From: a virus
Direction: 5' to 3' (one strand)
IMG/VR virus record: IMGVR_UViG_3300036806_000145
Coordinates: 1-44,565 of that record
DNA: 44,565 nucleotides
The notes under the pieces were generated by a model. It saw only the letters and a list, made by a program, of their open reading frames with translations, was not told the origin of the DNA and did not search any database. The position numbers were made by a program, and so were the translations under genes. Below, piece by piece: positions 32,008 through 39,494 of the stretch (position 1 is its first letter; the number at the start of each line of letters is the position of its first letter).

Positions 32008-32498
32008 GACGACTCCCCGCGCGCCGGGATGCGGGTCTCCACCGTCGCGCGCTCGACGTACTTGATGCGGAACGGACCGACCATCACGTACGGGATGAGC
32101 CCCTTCTGAATCCAGTCCCGCACGGTGCGCTCGGCGATGTTGTACTCGCGCGCCACGTCGCCCAGGCGCAAGAGATCATCGGGCCGGCGCGGGCTGAGGA
32201 CCGGCACGCGCAAGGGCGCCGAGTCGTCGACGCGCAGCACCGCGGCCTTCGCCATATGCCCGCGCATCCAGCGCCCCGGCACGTCCGCGATCGCGAGGGT
32301 TTCGCGGCGCTCGTCGCAATGGCCGCACGTCCACGGGCCGTCCTGATGAAAGACGCCATTGGTCTCGTGGCCGGTCGGGCTCCAGTCGTGGGCGCACGGC
32401 GTGGCGGCTGGCGGCGCCGATGCGGTCGTGCGCGCGGGCGGCGTCGCCGGCGGCGTGCGGCTGGAGGTCGATCGCTTTTCGAGCGCGGACTTGCCCAT
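32004..32498 (-). CDS. Excisionase-like HTH protein 2 with Cys pair (164 aa)
   Basis: ATG at 32498. A Pro/Thr-rich N-terminus is followed by WTCGHCDERR (a zinc-ribbon-like Cys pair), then the HTH region DLLRLGDVAREYNIAERTVR, DWIQKGLIPYVMVGPFR and IKYVERATV. The (I/V)GPFR turn is shared with the gene at 31502-31714. It is the larger of two related DNA-binding proteins inside the late head operon, right after the portal. A role in late gene control or DNA packaging is possible. Confidence 0.7.
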   Translation of the reverse strand: MGKSALEKRSTSSRTPPATPPARTTASAPPAATPCAHDWSPTGHETNGVFHQDGPWTCGHCDERRETLAIADVPGRWMRGHMAKAAVLRVDDSAPLRVPVLSPRRPDDLLRLGDVAREYNIAERTVRDWIQKGLIPYVMVGPFRIKYVERATVETRIPARGESS

Positions 32499-32501
32499 CG
32501 C

Positions 32502-32807
32502 TTAGCCTCGCAGCATGTCCCGGCCGCTGCGCGGCTGGGCCGTGGCGTCGTCGAGCCGTTTGCAGACTTCGGCGAGCGCGGTGCCCAGCTGGAGAATGAG
32601 CCAGCGATGCGGATTGTTCGTGCTCATCTTCGCGAGGGCATCGTTCGTGCGGTCGATGAGCTCGTCGACGCGGATCTCGGTCTGCTCGCGCGTGACGGTC
32701 TGCGGCGGCGTCGTCGTGGTCGACGGCGCGGCTTTCGAGGCGGCGATGAGGCCGCGCACGAGCGAGGACCGCGCGGCCGGATCGAAGACGAGGAGCTTGC
32801 GCGTCAT
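32502..32807 (-). CDS. Hypothetical protein after the portal (101 aa)
   Basis: ATG at 32807, in an ATGA overlap with the portal stop. The first 24 residues (MTRKLLVFDPAARSSLVRGL) resemble the start of GroEL, but the rest does not continue that fold, so this is probably chance. The body is helical with a Thr-rich linker and an Ala/Leu helix (WLILQLGTALAEVCKRL). Function unknown. Confidence 0.5.
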   Translation of the reverse strand: MTRKLLVFDPAARSSLVRGLIAASKAAPSTTTTPPQTVTREQTEIRVDELIDRTNDALAKMSTNNPHRWLILQLGTALAEVCKRLDDATAQPRSGRDMLRG

Positions 32808-34423
32808 GCGGCGGTCTTCGCGGCGCGCATCGCCGCACGGAACGCGCGCCGGCGTTTGTCGAGGCTGTCGGCCGAGGCCCGCCGCGGCAGCGCGGCCCGC
32901 GGCCGCGGCGGCCCGCCGGGCGTCGTCGGATCGTCGACGACGTCGCCATCGCCGAGCGGATTGCTCTCGAAGCCGCCGGGATCGTAGCCGAGATTATCGG
33001 TCGGCGAATCGGTGATGCCCGCCGTTGGCAGCTTCGCCGCATGCAAGAGCGCCTCTTCCAGATCGTGATTCGGGAAGAGGGACATGCCCGACCCGGACAG
33101 GTTCTTGACGTAGGCGCCGAGGTCCGCGAGGTCGATCGTCTCGACGTCGCCCTTTGTCATCGTCGGCGCCAGCCGCTGCGGGATCCCGTTCGCGCGGAGC
33201 AGCACCGGCACCGCAAAGCGATTGATGACCGCGCACACGTTGTCGAGGAATCCCGTCAGCGCCTGGGAAAAGAGCGACGACTTCGTCGACGCGAGCGCCT
33301 TGGACCCGACCGCGTCGTGGCCCAGCATGATGAGATCGAAGAGCACCGACTGCGCGATGCGCTGGTCGTACCGCGTGATGATCTGATTCGTGTCGAACTG
33401 GCGTCGCGCGCCGCCGCTCGAGGCAAGGACCAGCTTCGCCCACGGCGGCATCACGGCGCCTTCCTGCTCGTCGCGCCGAATCCGCGAGACCATTTGCTTG
33501 AGCGCCGCGAGCATCGTGACCATCTTCGGATCCGCGGGATTGAACACATCCGGGGTCCGCATGAGCTCGGTCGGGGGTTCCAGCTGAATGACCGGATAGC
33601 CGGCTAGGTCGCGCTCGACGCCGATGGCTTCGAAGACCTGGATCTTTTTCTTGAAGTAGTACGAGGTCCAGCCATTGCGGAGGACCGAATAGCCTTCCGG
33701 GTTGTTCTTGTTCAACCGCGTGCGGAAGAGGAGCGCCTTCGGCATCGGAATGCGCCGCAGTCGATAATCGGGCGGCGCCATCTGCTGCATGACGGTGGCC
33801 GTCGAATTCTCGTTGAACTCCCACATAAAGAGCGTTTCCTGGGAGCGCAGCGACCAATCCCGAAACCCGATCTTGCCGTCATTGAATTTCGACGGCGCGA
33901 AATCATCTTCCGGGACGCCTTGCCCGGTCGGGCCGAGCGAGGCCGACGTGCTAGCGTACGGCTGGTCGACGACGGCCTGGACGCGATCCGCTTCGCTCTG
34001 CCCGCCGGTGCGGCGCGGCGGTTCCTGCCCGAGCCGGCGCTTAAGGCGCCACTCGAAGAGCGCCCAGCCAAACGGCAGCATCGACATGATTTCCGTGAGT
34101 GTGTCCGGCCAGGTCTGGCCCATGTCGTCAATGATGGCGCCCTTGACGAACTCGGCGGCCGCTTGCGCTTCCTGTGAGCTGTCGACCGCGTCGAAGCGAA
34201 ACGTGACGGACTTGGCGAGGTTCTGACACGCGAAGATGATGGCGCCCGCGATCGGATCGTTCTCCGAAAACTCGCGGTAGTTTTTCATGCCCTGCGGGCC
34301 TTGGAGCTCGCGAAGAAACTCCTCGTACACCCGGCTGACGGGGCCGTACCGCGTGAGGCCGGAGATGCCGATGTCGGCGAACTCGTAGCTTTGCGCTTGG
34401 CCTTTGGCGTGACGTGAGGGCAT
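32804..34423 (-). CDS. Portal protein (539 aa)
   Basis: ATG at 34423 with no Shine-Dalgarno sequence; the upstream promoter predicts an almost leaderless start. The portal pattern is visible: EFLRELQGPQGMKNYREFSE, then ENDPIAGAIIFACQNLAKSV near residue 55, PFGWALFEWRLK, a central region with RTRLNKNNPEGYSVLRNGW, and DQRIAQSVLFDLIMLGHD. The Pro/Arg-rich C-terminus is typical. It forms the dodecameric DNA entry ring and is followed by a small gene, HTH proteins and the protease. Firm. Confidence 0.88.
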   Translation of the reverse strand: MPSRHAKGQAQSYEFADIGISGLTRYGPVSRVYEEFLRELQGPQGMKNYREFSENDPIAGAIIFACQNLAKSVTFRFDAVDSSQEAQAAAEFVKGAIIDDMGQTWPDTLTEIMSMLPFGWALFEWRLKRRLGQEPPRRTGGQSEADRVQAVVDQPYASTSASLGPTGQGVPEDDFAPSKFNDGKIGFRDWSLRSQETLFMWEFNENSTATVMQQMAPPDYRLRRIPMPKALLFRTRLNKNNPEGYSVLRNGWTSYYFKKKIQVFEAIGVERDLAGYPVIQLEPPTELMRTPDVFNPADPKMVTMLAALKQMVSRIRRDEQEGAVMPPWAKLVLASSGGARRQFDTNQIITRYDQRIAQSVLFDLIMLGHDAVGSKALASTKSSLFSQALTGFLDNVCAVINRFAVPVLLRANGIPQRLAPTMTKGDVETIDLADLGAYVKNLSGSGMSLFPNHDLEEALLHAAKLPTAGITDSPTDNLGYDPGGFESNPLGDGDVVDDPTTPGGPPRPRAALPRRASADSLDKRRRAFRAAMRAAKTAA

Positions 34424-34436
34424 GGGGCCGCCGGAG

Positions 34437-34466
34437 AGTCTGCGGTCTAAGTGCTCGCGCTGTCAA
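34437..34466 (-). promoter_or_regulatory. Portal promoter, near-leaderless
   Basis: Minus strand -35 TTGACA (34461-34466), an 18-base spacer and -10 CAGACT (34437-34442). The transcript would begin about 7 bases before the portal ATG. The -10 variant matches those at 39019-39024 and 40252-40257. Confidence 0.5.
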
Positions 34467-34568
34467 GACTTCGCGCGGCCACCGCCACGATCGGAAATAG
34501 AAAAGGTGCCGGCGCGGTCGGCCGCTCGATGGCAGGTTCCGACCTGGGAAGAACGTCCCCGGACTTCC

Positions 34569-34588
34569 GAGGGCACTGCGGTGCCCTC
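34569..34588. other. Perfect 8-bp hairpin
   Basis: GAGGGCAC, loop TGCG, GTGCCCTC. It lies 9 bases beyond the terminator T-run on the transcription side. It has no U-run of its own; it may be a second stop structure or a protein-binding palindrome. Confidence 0.4.
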
Positions 34589-34597
34589 CCGCCGACG

Positions 34598-34638
34598 TAA
34601 ACAAAACGGGCCGGAGCGAGTCGCCCTCGCCCCGGCCC
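34598..34638 (-). terminator. Rho-independent terminator of the packaging unit
   Basis: Minus strand: GGGCCGG-G-GCGAG-loop GGCGA-CTCGC-T-CCGGCCC (34608-34638), a stem interrupted by one mismatch. It is followed by GTTTTGTTTA (34598-34607). It is placed 138 bases after the Ig-like gene and just before the portal promoter. Confidence 0.85.
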
Positions 34639-34775
34639 TGGTCGCCGGGCTTATCCTCCCGACGACGCCATCAGCACTACGGTCGACTCGGCAGCATTGC
34701 CACGTGCTCGTTACGGATGCACCCGAGGTTTGTCGGTCGTGTGACCGCCGTCGACCTGTCCGCTGTTTTAGATCC

Positions 34776-35096
34776 CTACTGCGAGCTCGTGTCGCCCGCG
34801 ACGAGCGCGATCTTCGCGGCCGCGCCGACCGTGACGGTCACGTCGTCCTGACCCGCGAACGCCTGGCCGCCGATCGCGGCGCTGACGCTGACGGTCGCGA
34901 CGCCGGGCACGCCGGCGACGACCTGCGCGGTCTTGCCATCGGGCGCGACGGTGAGCGGCGCGACAGCCGGGTTCGAGCTCGTCCAGACCGGCGGCTCGTC
35001 GAAGGTGATGTCTCCGTTGTCGATGGCGGCGCCCTTCGCGTCGGCCTCGCTCAACGAATACGTGAACTGCTCTGAGTCTTTCAGGGTCTTCGGCAT
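34776..35096 (-). CDS. Ig-like (BIG2-type) domain protein (106 aa)
   Basis: ATG at 35096 with AGGAG upstream. The region from about residue 30 reads as a bacterial Ig-like fold: PPVWTSSNPAVAPLTVAPDG, then VVAGVPGVATVSVSAAIGG and DVTVTVGAAAKIAL. Such domains decorate capsids or tails and can bind carbohydrates on cell surfaces. It is the last gene of the terminase unit. Fold recognition is by pattern; attachment to the virion is inferred. Confidence 0.65.
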   Translation of the reverse strand: MPKTLKDSEQFTYSLSEADAKGAAIDNGDITFDEPPVWTSSNPAVAPLTVAPDGKTAQVVAGVPGVATVSVSAAIGGQAFAGQDDVTVTVGAAAKIALVAGDTSSQ

Positions 35097-35104
35097 GCGG
35101 GCTC

Positions 35105-35260
35105 CTATGGTTGTGGTTCGGTTGGACCCGGGACCAGGATCAGCGTGCCGATCGTCGGCGGTGGCGGCGTGGGCGCCTGGCGTCGGGAACTACGACCGAC
35201 GCGGACCAACGTCGCGATCTGCAGCGCGATGATGACCAGTCCCAGGACAAGAACGATCAC
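35105..35260 (-). CDS. Single-pass membrane peptide (51 aa)
   Basis: GTG at 35260 overlaps the upstream stop (GTGA); a longer in-frame reading gives Arg/His-rich nonsense. The peptide is VIVLVLGLVIIALQIATLVR, one transmembrane helix, then a basic and Pro-rich tail. It stands between a Cys-cluster protein and the Ig-like gene. Possibly a small holin-like or host-modifying peptide; no evidence beyond topology. Confidence 0.5.
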   Translation of the reverse strand: MIVLVLGLVIIALQIATLVRVGRSSRRQAPTPPPPTIGTLILVPGPTEPQP

Positions 35261-35655
35261 GGCGCGCCGAGTGTAGCACGCCGTCGTCGCAAAATTTCTT
35301 CGCGGATGCGTCGCTTGGTTTCGAGCCGGTACCGCGAGGCTCGAAACCCGCAATGGGTGCAGGTCCGTTCGCCGCTGTAGCGCGGATACGTGCGGCAGGC
35401 CACGGGGCGGCGGGTGTAGATGCCGCAGCGTTTCGTCACGGGGTCGTGCTCGCAACAGTTGAAGAGCGTATACGGCCGCCCCTGGTCGTCGACCTTGTCC
35501 TCGAGCGGCAGGACGAGCGCGACCAGGCCGCCCCAGCCCGCCGCGCGGAACGCGGCGACCCGCGCCCGCGTCATCGGGCCGCCCGGTTCACTGAGGACAA
35601 ATCCCTCGCAGCACGCGCCCGTGCAGCGGCCGCTGGTGTCGATCTCGCGCGTCAC
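35257..35655 (-). CDS. YkgJ-like Cys-cluster protein (132 aa)
   Basis: GTG at 35655 overlaps the terminase stop (GTGA). Cys residues at 11, 15 and 16 (CTGACC), 67 and 68 (NCCEH), 77 and 87 (CGIYTRRPVACRTYP), 99 and 102 match the YkgJ-family cysteine cluster, which binds zinc or an iron-sulfur centre. Family members are usually encoded by bacteria; the role in a phage is unclear. It is directly coupled to the large terminase. Cofactor is inferred. Confidence 0.7.
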   Translation of the reverse strand: MTREIDTSGRCTGACCEGFVLSEPGGPMTRARVAAFRAAGWGGLVALVLPLEDKVDDQGRPYTLFNCCEHDPVTKRCGIYTRRPVACRTYPRYSGERTCTHCGFRASRYRLETKRRIREEILRRRRATLGAP

Positions 35656-37223
35656 AGCGTCCAGTCGTGGGCGCCGGGCCCGCTGCGTTCGATCCCGACC
35701 GGCCCGCCGTACTCGATCGCACCGGAGGATTCATACGGCAGAAAGGCCAACATCAGCGCGTCCGCGCGGTCCGGGCTCGGCACGCCGCGCGCCCGCATGT
35801 CGATCTTGGATTCGATCACCGTCTGGCCTTTCGAGTTCGTCGTGTACCGGAGATTGCCGAGCTGCGAGGCCAGGACGTCATCGGCCGGATCGATGGCGAT
35901 GGTCCCGGCTTGGAACCGCTGCCGCAGCAGCCAGTACCCGTACGCGCGGAGGTTGAGATACCGCTTGCGGTACGCGTCGAGCGGCAGCGGGTCCGGCGCA
36001 TCGGGCGCGGCCTCGCCGACGTTCACGCCTTCGAACGGCCGGCCGAGCTCGCGGCCGCGGTCGACGACCCCGTGGCCGATCCCGATCATGTCCACCTTGA
36101 TGACGCGCGCCCGCGTGACGTCGAGGCACTGCACCATCCGCCCGCACGTCTGCATCGTGTCGGGGCTGGAGTTCTCTTCGATCAACCGGGCCCACTCGCC
36201 GAGCCGTTCAAAGACGGTGCTCTTGTCGTGGCCGCCGCCGACGTCGCCGCCGAGCTCGTGTAGCCAGGTGGCCATCGCGCGCCGCAGCTGCTCGCCGGCC
36301 TCGTCGTCGGTCGGCGCCGGCCATCCGTCTTGCTCGCGCCACTTGTCCTGCGACCGCCGAATCCACGCCATCGGGATCAGCGCGTCCTCGCGCGACTCCG
36401 GGAATTCCCCGAGCACTTTCGCGATGTAGAGCGGCGAGGTCTCGCCCCATTCTTTCTTGGCGTCCTCGACGTAGGTCGGGCCGACCAGGTCGAGCGCGAG
36501 CGCCGGCGGCACGGCCTCGCCGGTGAAGTTCGGCGAGTCGAAGACGGAAATCCGCATCACGAACCAGCCGGACCCCGGACGGCACACGCGCTCGAACCGC
36601 GCGGTCGGATCGTCGGGGTTGCCGATGGCCAGCATCCGGCTGTTCTCGTTCGACGTGATGCCCATCGCCGCGTCGAACAGGGACGACGCCACGCCGCACG
36701 CCTCGTCGATGATGACGAGCACGTACGGCGCATGAATGCCCTGAAAGGCCGAGGGCGCCAGGTCGCCCGGCTTGCGGCCGAGGCCGACGAGCTCCTCGAT
36801 CTTGCCGGGCGGCGTCATCAGCCACTCGGTTTGATTCACGCGGCCGCTGAGGCTGCCGCGCGTGTGGGCGCGGCGGATGTAGCGCCAGAGGACCGTCTTC
36901 ACCTGCGGCGCGGTCGGCGCCGTCGTCAGCACGAACGCCTCGCCGGGTTCGTGGCTCTCGAGCCACCACGCGGCTGCGTCGGCCGCCGTGAAGGACTTGC
37001 CGACGTTGTGCGCCGACTGGACCGCGACCTTGCGATGGTCGCGCAGCGCGGTCAGGATCTGGATCTGTTTCGACCACAGATGATCGCCGAGGCGGACGCG
37101 ACAGAAGAGCGCCGGGTCCGCGCGCCATTCGGCGCGGCGCGCCGCTTCGGATTCTTTCCGCTGGATAATCTCGTCGATCGTCGCTAGCGGAATCGAGGCA
37201 AGGGCCTGCGGCGAGAGGTTCAC
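35652..37223 (-). CDS. terL: Terminase large subunit (523 aa)
   Basis: GTG at 37223 overlaps the upstream stop (GTGA). ATPase: Walker A SAHNVGKS at residues 70-77, Walker B YVLVIIDE at 167-174, coupling motif AIGNP at 199-203. Nuclease: Asp327 in GGDVGGGHDKS, Asp378 in VDMIGIG, and SPDRADAL with Asp485 and Asp488. It drives DNA into the head through the portal and cuts it. It is followed by a YkgJ-like gene instead of the portal, which lies in the next unit. Firm. Confidence 0.93.
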   Translation of the reverse strand: MNLSPQALASIPLATIDEIIQRKESEAARRAEWRADPALFCRVRLGDHLWSKQIQILTALRDHRKVAVQSAHNVGKSFTAADAAAWWLESHEPGEAFVLTTAPTAPQVKTVLWRYIRRAHTRGSLSGRVNQTEWLMTPPGKIEELVGLGRKPGDLAPSAFQGIHAPYVLVIIDEACGVASSLFDAAMGITSNENSRMLAIGNPDDPTARFERVCRPGSGWFVMRISVFDSPNFTGEAVPPALALDLVGPTYVEDAKKEWGETSPLYIAKVLGEFPESREDALIPMAWIRRSQDKWREQDGWPAPTDDEAGEQLRRAMATWLHELGGDVGGGHDKSTVFERLGEWARLIEENSSPDTMQTCGRMVQCLDVTRARVIKVDMIGIGHGVVDRGRELGRPFEGVNVGEAAPDAPDPLPLDAYRKRYLNLRAYGYWLLRQRFQAGTIAIDPADDVLASQLGNLRYTTNSKGQTVIESKIDMRARGVPSPDRADALMLAFLPYESSGAIEYGGPVGIERSGPGAHDWTL

Positions 37224-37399
37224 CGGAAGGACAGCCGAAAGCGAATCGGCCCCGTGATGCGGACGCCCATGCGTCGCTCCGCGCGACGCCGGGCCAGCTG
37301 CACGCTGATGACGCGTAGCGCCGTCCAGTACGGCAGCGGATCATCCTGCCGCCAGACGTCGCGTTCGCGGAGCTGCGCGCGCCGCGCTCGGCCGGCCAT
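37220..37399 (-). CDS. Small basic hypothetical protein (59 aa)
   Basis: ATG at 37399 overlaps the upstream stop (ATGA). The product is strongly basic (MAGRARRAQLRERDVWRQDD; RRRAERRMGVRI) and ends at the terminase start. Basic charge and coupling to both small and large packaging genes suggest DNA or terminase contact. Unknown family. Confidence 0.5.
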   Translation of the reverse strand: MAGRARRAQLRERDVWRQDDPLPYWTALRVISVQLARRRAERRMGVRITGPIRFRLSFR

Positions 37400-37791
37400 C
37401 ACTTCTCCAGCAGGTCCGGCGTGGGAATGACGCCGTCATTCAGCCGCGCGAGCGCGGCCGAGAGATCCTGACGGCGCATGGACAGCCGATCGCCTTTGCC
37501 GTCGTCTTCGCACCGCACGATGGGGCAGCGCGTCAGCGCCTGGAAGACCTCCACCAAGATTTCGAGGCGCTGCGTCTTGAGCTGCGCGCGGACCTGGTCG
37601 TACGATTCGAGGCGCCGCGGCGCCGGCGAGCCGGTGCCCGGCGTGTTCCGGGTTTCCTCGGTGCACAGCTGCGCGTACTCGAGCGCGGTGATGAGGCCCG
37701 AGTCGAGGAGCTCCGCGCGTTGTTGTCGGACGAGATCCCACATGCGCTGATAGTCGCAGGCGAACGCCGGCGGCCGCTCTGGTGTCGTCAT
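37399..37791 (-). CDS. Hypothetical protein between terminase subunits (130 aa)
   Basis: ATG at 37791 in an ATGA overlap with the upstream gene. Helical, with a DYQRMWDLVRQQRAELLDSG region and an acidic middle; one Cys pair (CPIVRC) near residue 85. It lies between small and large terminase genes with overlaps on both sides. No family was recognised. Confidence 0.5.
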   Translation of the reverse strand: MTTPERPPAFACDYQRMWDLVRQQRAELLDSGLITALEYAQLCTEETRNTPGTGSPAPRRLESYDQVRAQLKTQRLEILVEVFQALTRCPIVRCEDDGKGDRLSMRRQDLSAALARLNDGVIPTPDLLEK

Positions 37792-37973
37792 GATTTTTTC
37801 TCCGGGGTCGTCCTGGTGGGAAAACCCTTGACCCACTCGATCTGCTCGAGTGCCGCAAGCCTGGCATTGACGTCCCGCAGGATCGCCAGCACCTGCTTAT
37901 TGAATTCGGACTGTTTGAGGTTGATGTCGACCTGGTCGCGGAGAATGCTGCGGTCGAGCGGGCTTGTCGTCAT
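37788..37973 (-). CDS. Small coiled-coil protein (61 aa)
   Basis: ATG at 37973 in an ATGA overlap with the small-terminase stop. The middle (LRDQVDINLKQSEFNKQVLA; LRDVNARLAALEQ) has a heptad-like pattern, with a basic C-terminus. It is coupled to the terminase genes. Function unknown. Confidence 0.5.
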   Translation of the reverse strand: MTTSPLDRSILRDQVDINLKQSEFNKQVLAILRDVNARLAALEQIEWVKGFPTRTTPEKKS

Positions 37974-38587
37974 GCTTTTTTCTCCGTGTGTTGGGCCTTC
38001 GCGACGAGCTGGCGGAATTGCTGGAGTTCCTCGACGCTGAGATTCTCCAGCCGACTGAGGACCGGCTGCAACTGAATCGGCCCGCCGTCCGCGCCCGTGT
38101 GTTCGTGGCGCTCGCGGTACCGCTCGGGCATCGCGCCCTTGGCCGCGAAGATGAGCAGCAGGTCCGAGAACTTCCGGATCGTCCCGACCATCCGGCCTTG
38201 CTGATAGACGGGTTCCTCGACGCCCTCCATCGCGCGCCGATAGATCTCGGCTTCGAGGCGGTCGCCGGCCAGGCCGCGCGCCATCGTGAGCGCCGCCTGA
38301 AAGTCCGGGTCGGGCGCGTGGCGCCAGTTCCAGCCGGTGCGGAGCGTGATGTCGGCGGCCGCGGCCGCGTCGGCGAAGCGACCCGTCAGCGAATACGCCG
38401 CGAGGTACGCGCGCTTTTTCGGATCGGCAATCTCGGGAAATTCTGGCGCCGGCAACTCGACCGTCCGAGCGACCGAGAGCGTCGCGCCGCGAATCGGTCC
38501 GGGCGGCGGCGCCGGCGGCCGACCCTGGCGTCGAGGCGCGCGGGTGCGGCGGCGAGGCTTCGGCTGGGGGCGACGTCGGCGAGGCAC
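37970..38587 (-). CDS. terS: Terminase small subunit-like protein (205 aa)
   Basis: GTG at 38587, just after the RHH gene. A Pro/Arg-rich N-terminus is followed by the TerS-type helix-turn-helix: RAYLAAYSLTGRFADAAAAA then DITLRTGWNWRHAPDPDFQA. Next comes a helical oligomerisation region with LAGDRLEAEIYRRAMEGVEE and FSDLLLIFAAKGAMPERYRE. This order is typical of many small terminases. It recognises the packaging site and activates TerL. Confident on family, not on the site. Confidence 0.8.
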   Translation of the reverse strand: MPRRRRPQPKPRRRTRAPRRQGRPPAPPPGPIRGATLSVARTVELPAPEFPEIADPKKRAYLAAYSLTGRFADAAAAADITLRTGWNWRHAPDPDFQAALTMARGLAGDRLEAEIYRRAMEGVEEPVYQQGRMVGTIRKFSDLLLIFAAKGAMPERYRERHEHTGADGGPIQLQPVLSRLENLSVEELQQFRQLVAKAQHTEKKA

Positions 38588-38594
38588 GGCCGGT

Positions 38595-39008
38595 CTAGCG
38601 GGTCAGCCGTGGCGCGGTCGTCGAGCGGCCCACCGGCCGAGCCGGAAACGTGGTGGTCGCGCCGTACTGCCGCACGAGCGCCTCCCCAAGATCGGAAAAG
38701 CTTTTGCCGGTCCGCGCCTTCGCGGCGCGCAGCCGCTTGCCGACGTCGGCCGGCATCCGAATCGACAACACGTCCGAGCCCTTGCCGGGAAAGAGCACGC
38801 CGTCCTCGTCGGCCGAGACGGACAAGCTCTCGACATGGCACAGCGTCAGATGGGCGAGGATGTTGTTCCGACTGAGGCCGGTGCGCGCCTGGAGCGCGTC
38901 CAGGAGCCGCCGAGCGGGCGGGGTGAATTGCATCGGGAAGGACTGCATATCCAGACCGGGATACGCTGACTTACGGCCCGCGTTGTCGCGGGCGCCGCCG
39001 TGGGGCAT
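38595..39008 (-). CDS. Tandem ribbon-helix-helix (RHH) DNA-binding protein B (137 aa)
   Basis: ATG at 39008, no Shine-Dalgarno sequence. It shares the layout of the paralogue at 39830-40237: a glycine/lysine-rich lead (GGARDNAGRKSAYPG), a first RHH unit (FTPPARRLLDALQARTGL, NNILAHL) and a second unit (VLSIRMPADVGKRLRAAKAR, TGKSFSDLGEALVRQYG). Two RHH units in one chain would form a TraY-like single-chain dimer. The gene follows a near-leaderless promoter and precedes terS. Repressor or packaging/transfer accessory are both possible. Confidence 0.65.
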   Translation of the reverse strand: MPHGGARDNAGRKSAYPGLDMQSFPMQFTPPARRLLDALQARTGLSRNNILAHLTLCHVESLSVSADEDGVLFPGKGSDVLSIRMPADVGKRLRAAKARTGKSFSDLGEALVRQYGATTTFPARPVGRSTTAPRLTR

Positions 39009-39018
39009 CGCGCCGCGC

Positions 39019-39048
39019 AGTCTCGCACGGCCGGCGCATGGTAGTCAA
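39019..39048 (-). promoter_or_regulatory. Near-leaderless promoter of RHH gene B
   Basis: Minus strand -35 TTGACT (39043-39048), an 18-base spacer and -10 GAGACT (39019-39024). The expected start is about 4 bases before the ATG at 39008. It matches the promoter at 40252-40280 in element and geometry. Confidence 0.5.
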
Positions 39049-39118
39049 TTTCATGGACCGCCCGCGCTCGCCCGGCGGCCGGCGGTCGGGTGGCACCCTT
39101 CCTGCACCATCGGAGGGC

Positions 39119-39202
39119 ATGGCGCTGCTCCTGCTGTTCGCGCTGCTCTACTGCCTGGAGGCGTTCGGCCTCTGGCACGGCGGCGCCGCGCTCACGCGCT
39201 GA
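39119..39202 (+). CDS. Possible small plus-strand membrane peptide (27 aa, or up to 54)
   Basis: ATG at 39119 encodes MALLLLFALLYCLEAFGLWH and a short tail: one hydrophobic helix. It lies in the intergenic gap between two minus-strand genes. In-frame ATG codons upstream (39053 and 39038) would lengthen it to 49 or 54 residues with an Arg/Gly-rich start. A GGAGGG is only 2 bases from the 39119 ATG, too close to be a good site. It is the only plausible plus-strand gene seen; low confidence. Confidence 0.25.
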   Translation: MALLLLFALLYCLEAFGLWHGGAALTR

Positions 39203-39205
39203 GGT

Positions 39206-39493
39206 TCAGCCCCGCCCGTCGTCCTCGTGCATGCGTGGCCAGGGCGGTTCGTGTTCCAGTGACGCGACCGGGTGATCGTCGCACCCGAATTTGACGGGAC
39301 CCACGGGCGCGAATTCCGCGAACGTCTGATCGTGCTGGACGATGCGAAGGATGTCCACGGCCGAGTGCGTCGCGGTCTTGCCGCAGGTGCTGCACTTGGG
39401 CAGATGGCACGCGCACGGGCAGTCGTCCGACTCCTGATAGCGCGCCATCTCGCGGTCGGGCTGGCTGTAGTGGTGACAGGTGAGGCAGAACAC
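39206..39493 (-). CDS. Small Cys/His-rich protein (95 aa)
   Basis: GTG at 39493, 2 bases after the upstream stop. Cys clusters CLTCHHYS at the start, CPCACHLPKCSTCGKT near residues 25-41 and CDDH near 71 give seven or more ligand-type Cys and several His, consistent with one or two zinc sites. No fold was recognised. It is the last gene before the intergenic gap at 39009-39205. Confidence 0.5.
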   Translation of the reverse strand: MFCLTCHHYSQPDREMARYQESDDCPCACHLPKCSTCGKTATHSAVDILRIVQHDQTFAEFAPVGPVKFGCDDHPVASLEHEPPWPRMHEDDGRG

Positions 39494-39494
39494 G

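Larger units (their letters stand above)
34424..34775. other. 352-bp intergenic control region
   Basis: No gene is visible on either strand. From right to left (transcription order) it holds the approach from the Ig-like gene, a strong terminator at 34598-34638, a perfect 8-bp hairpin at 34569-34588 without a U-run, an A/T-rich element near 34490-34505 that may be an UP-like sequence, and the portal promoter. It separates the packaging/accessory unit from the structural unit. Confidence 0.6.

Noticed and set aside
32502-32807. GroEL-like first 24 residues of the gene after the portal
   Set aside because: The likeness stops after the N-terminus and the chain is far too short, so it is probably chance.
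35846-35860. 15-base match to part of the 33-bp repeat inside terL
   Set aside because: It is in coding sequence, covers less than half of the repeat and may be chance at this GC content.
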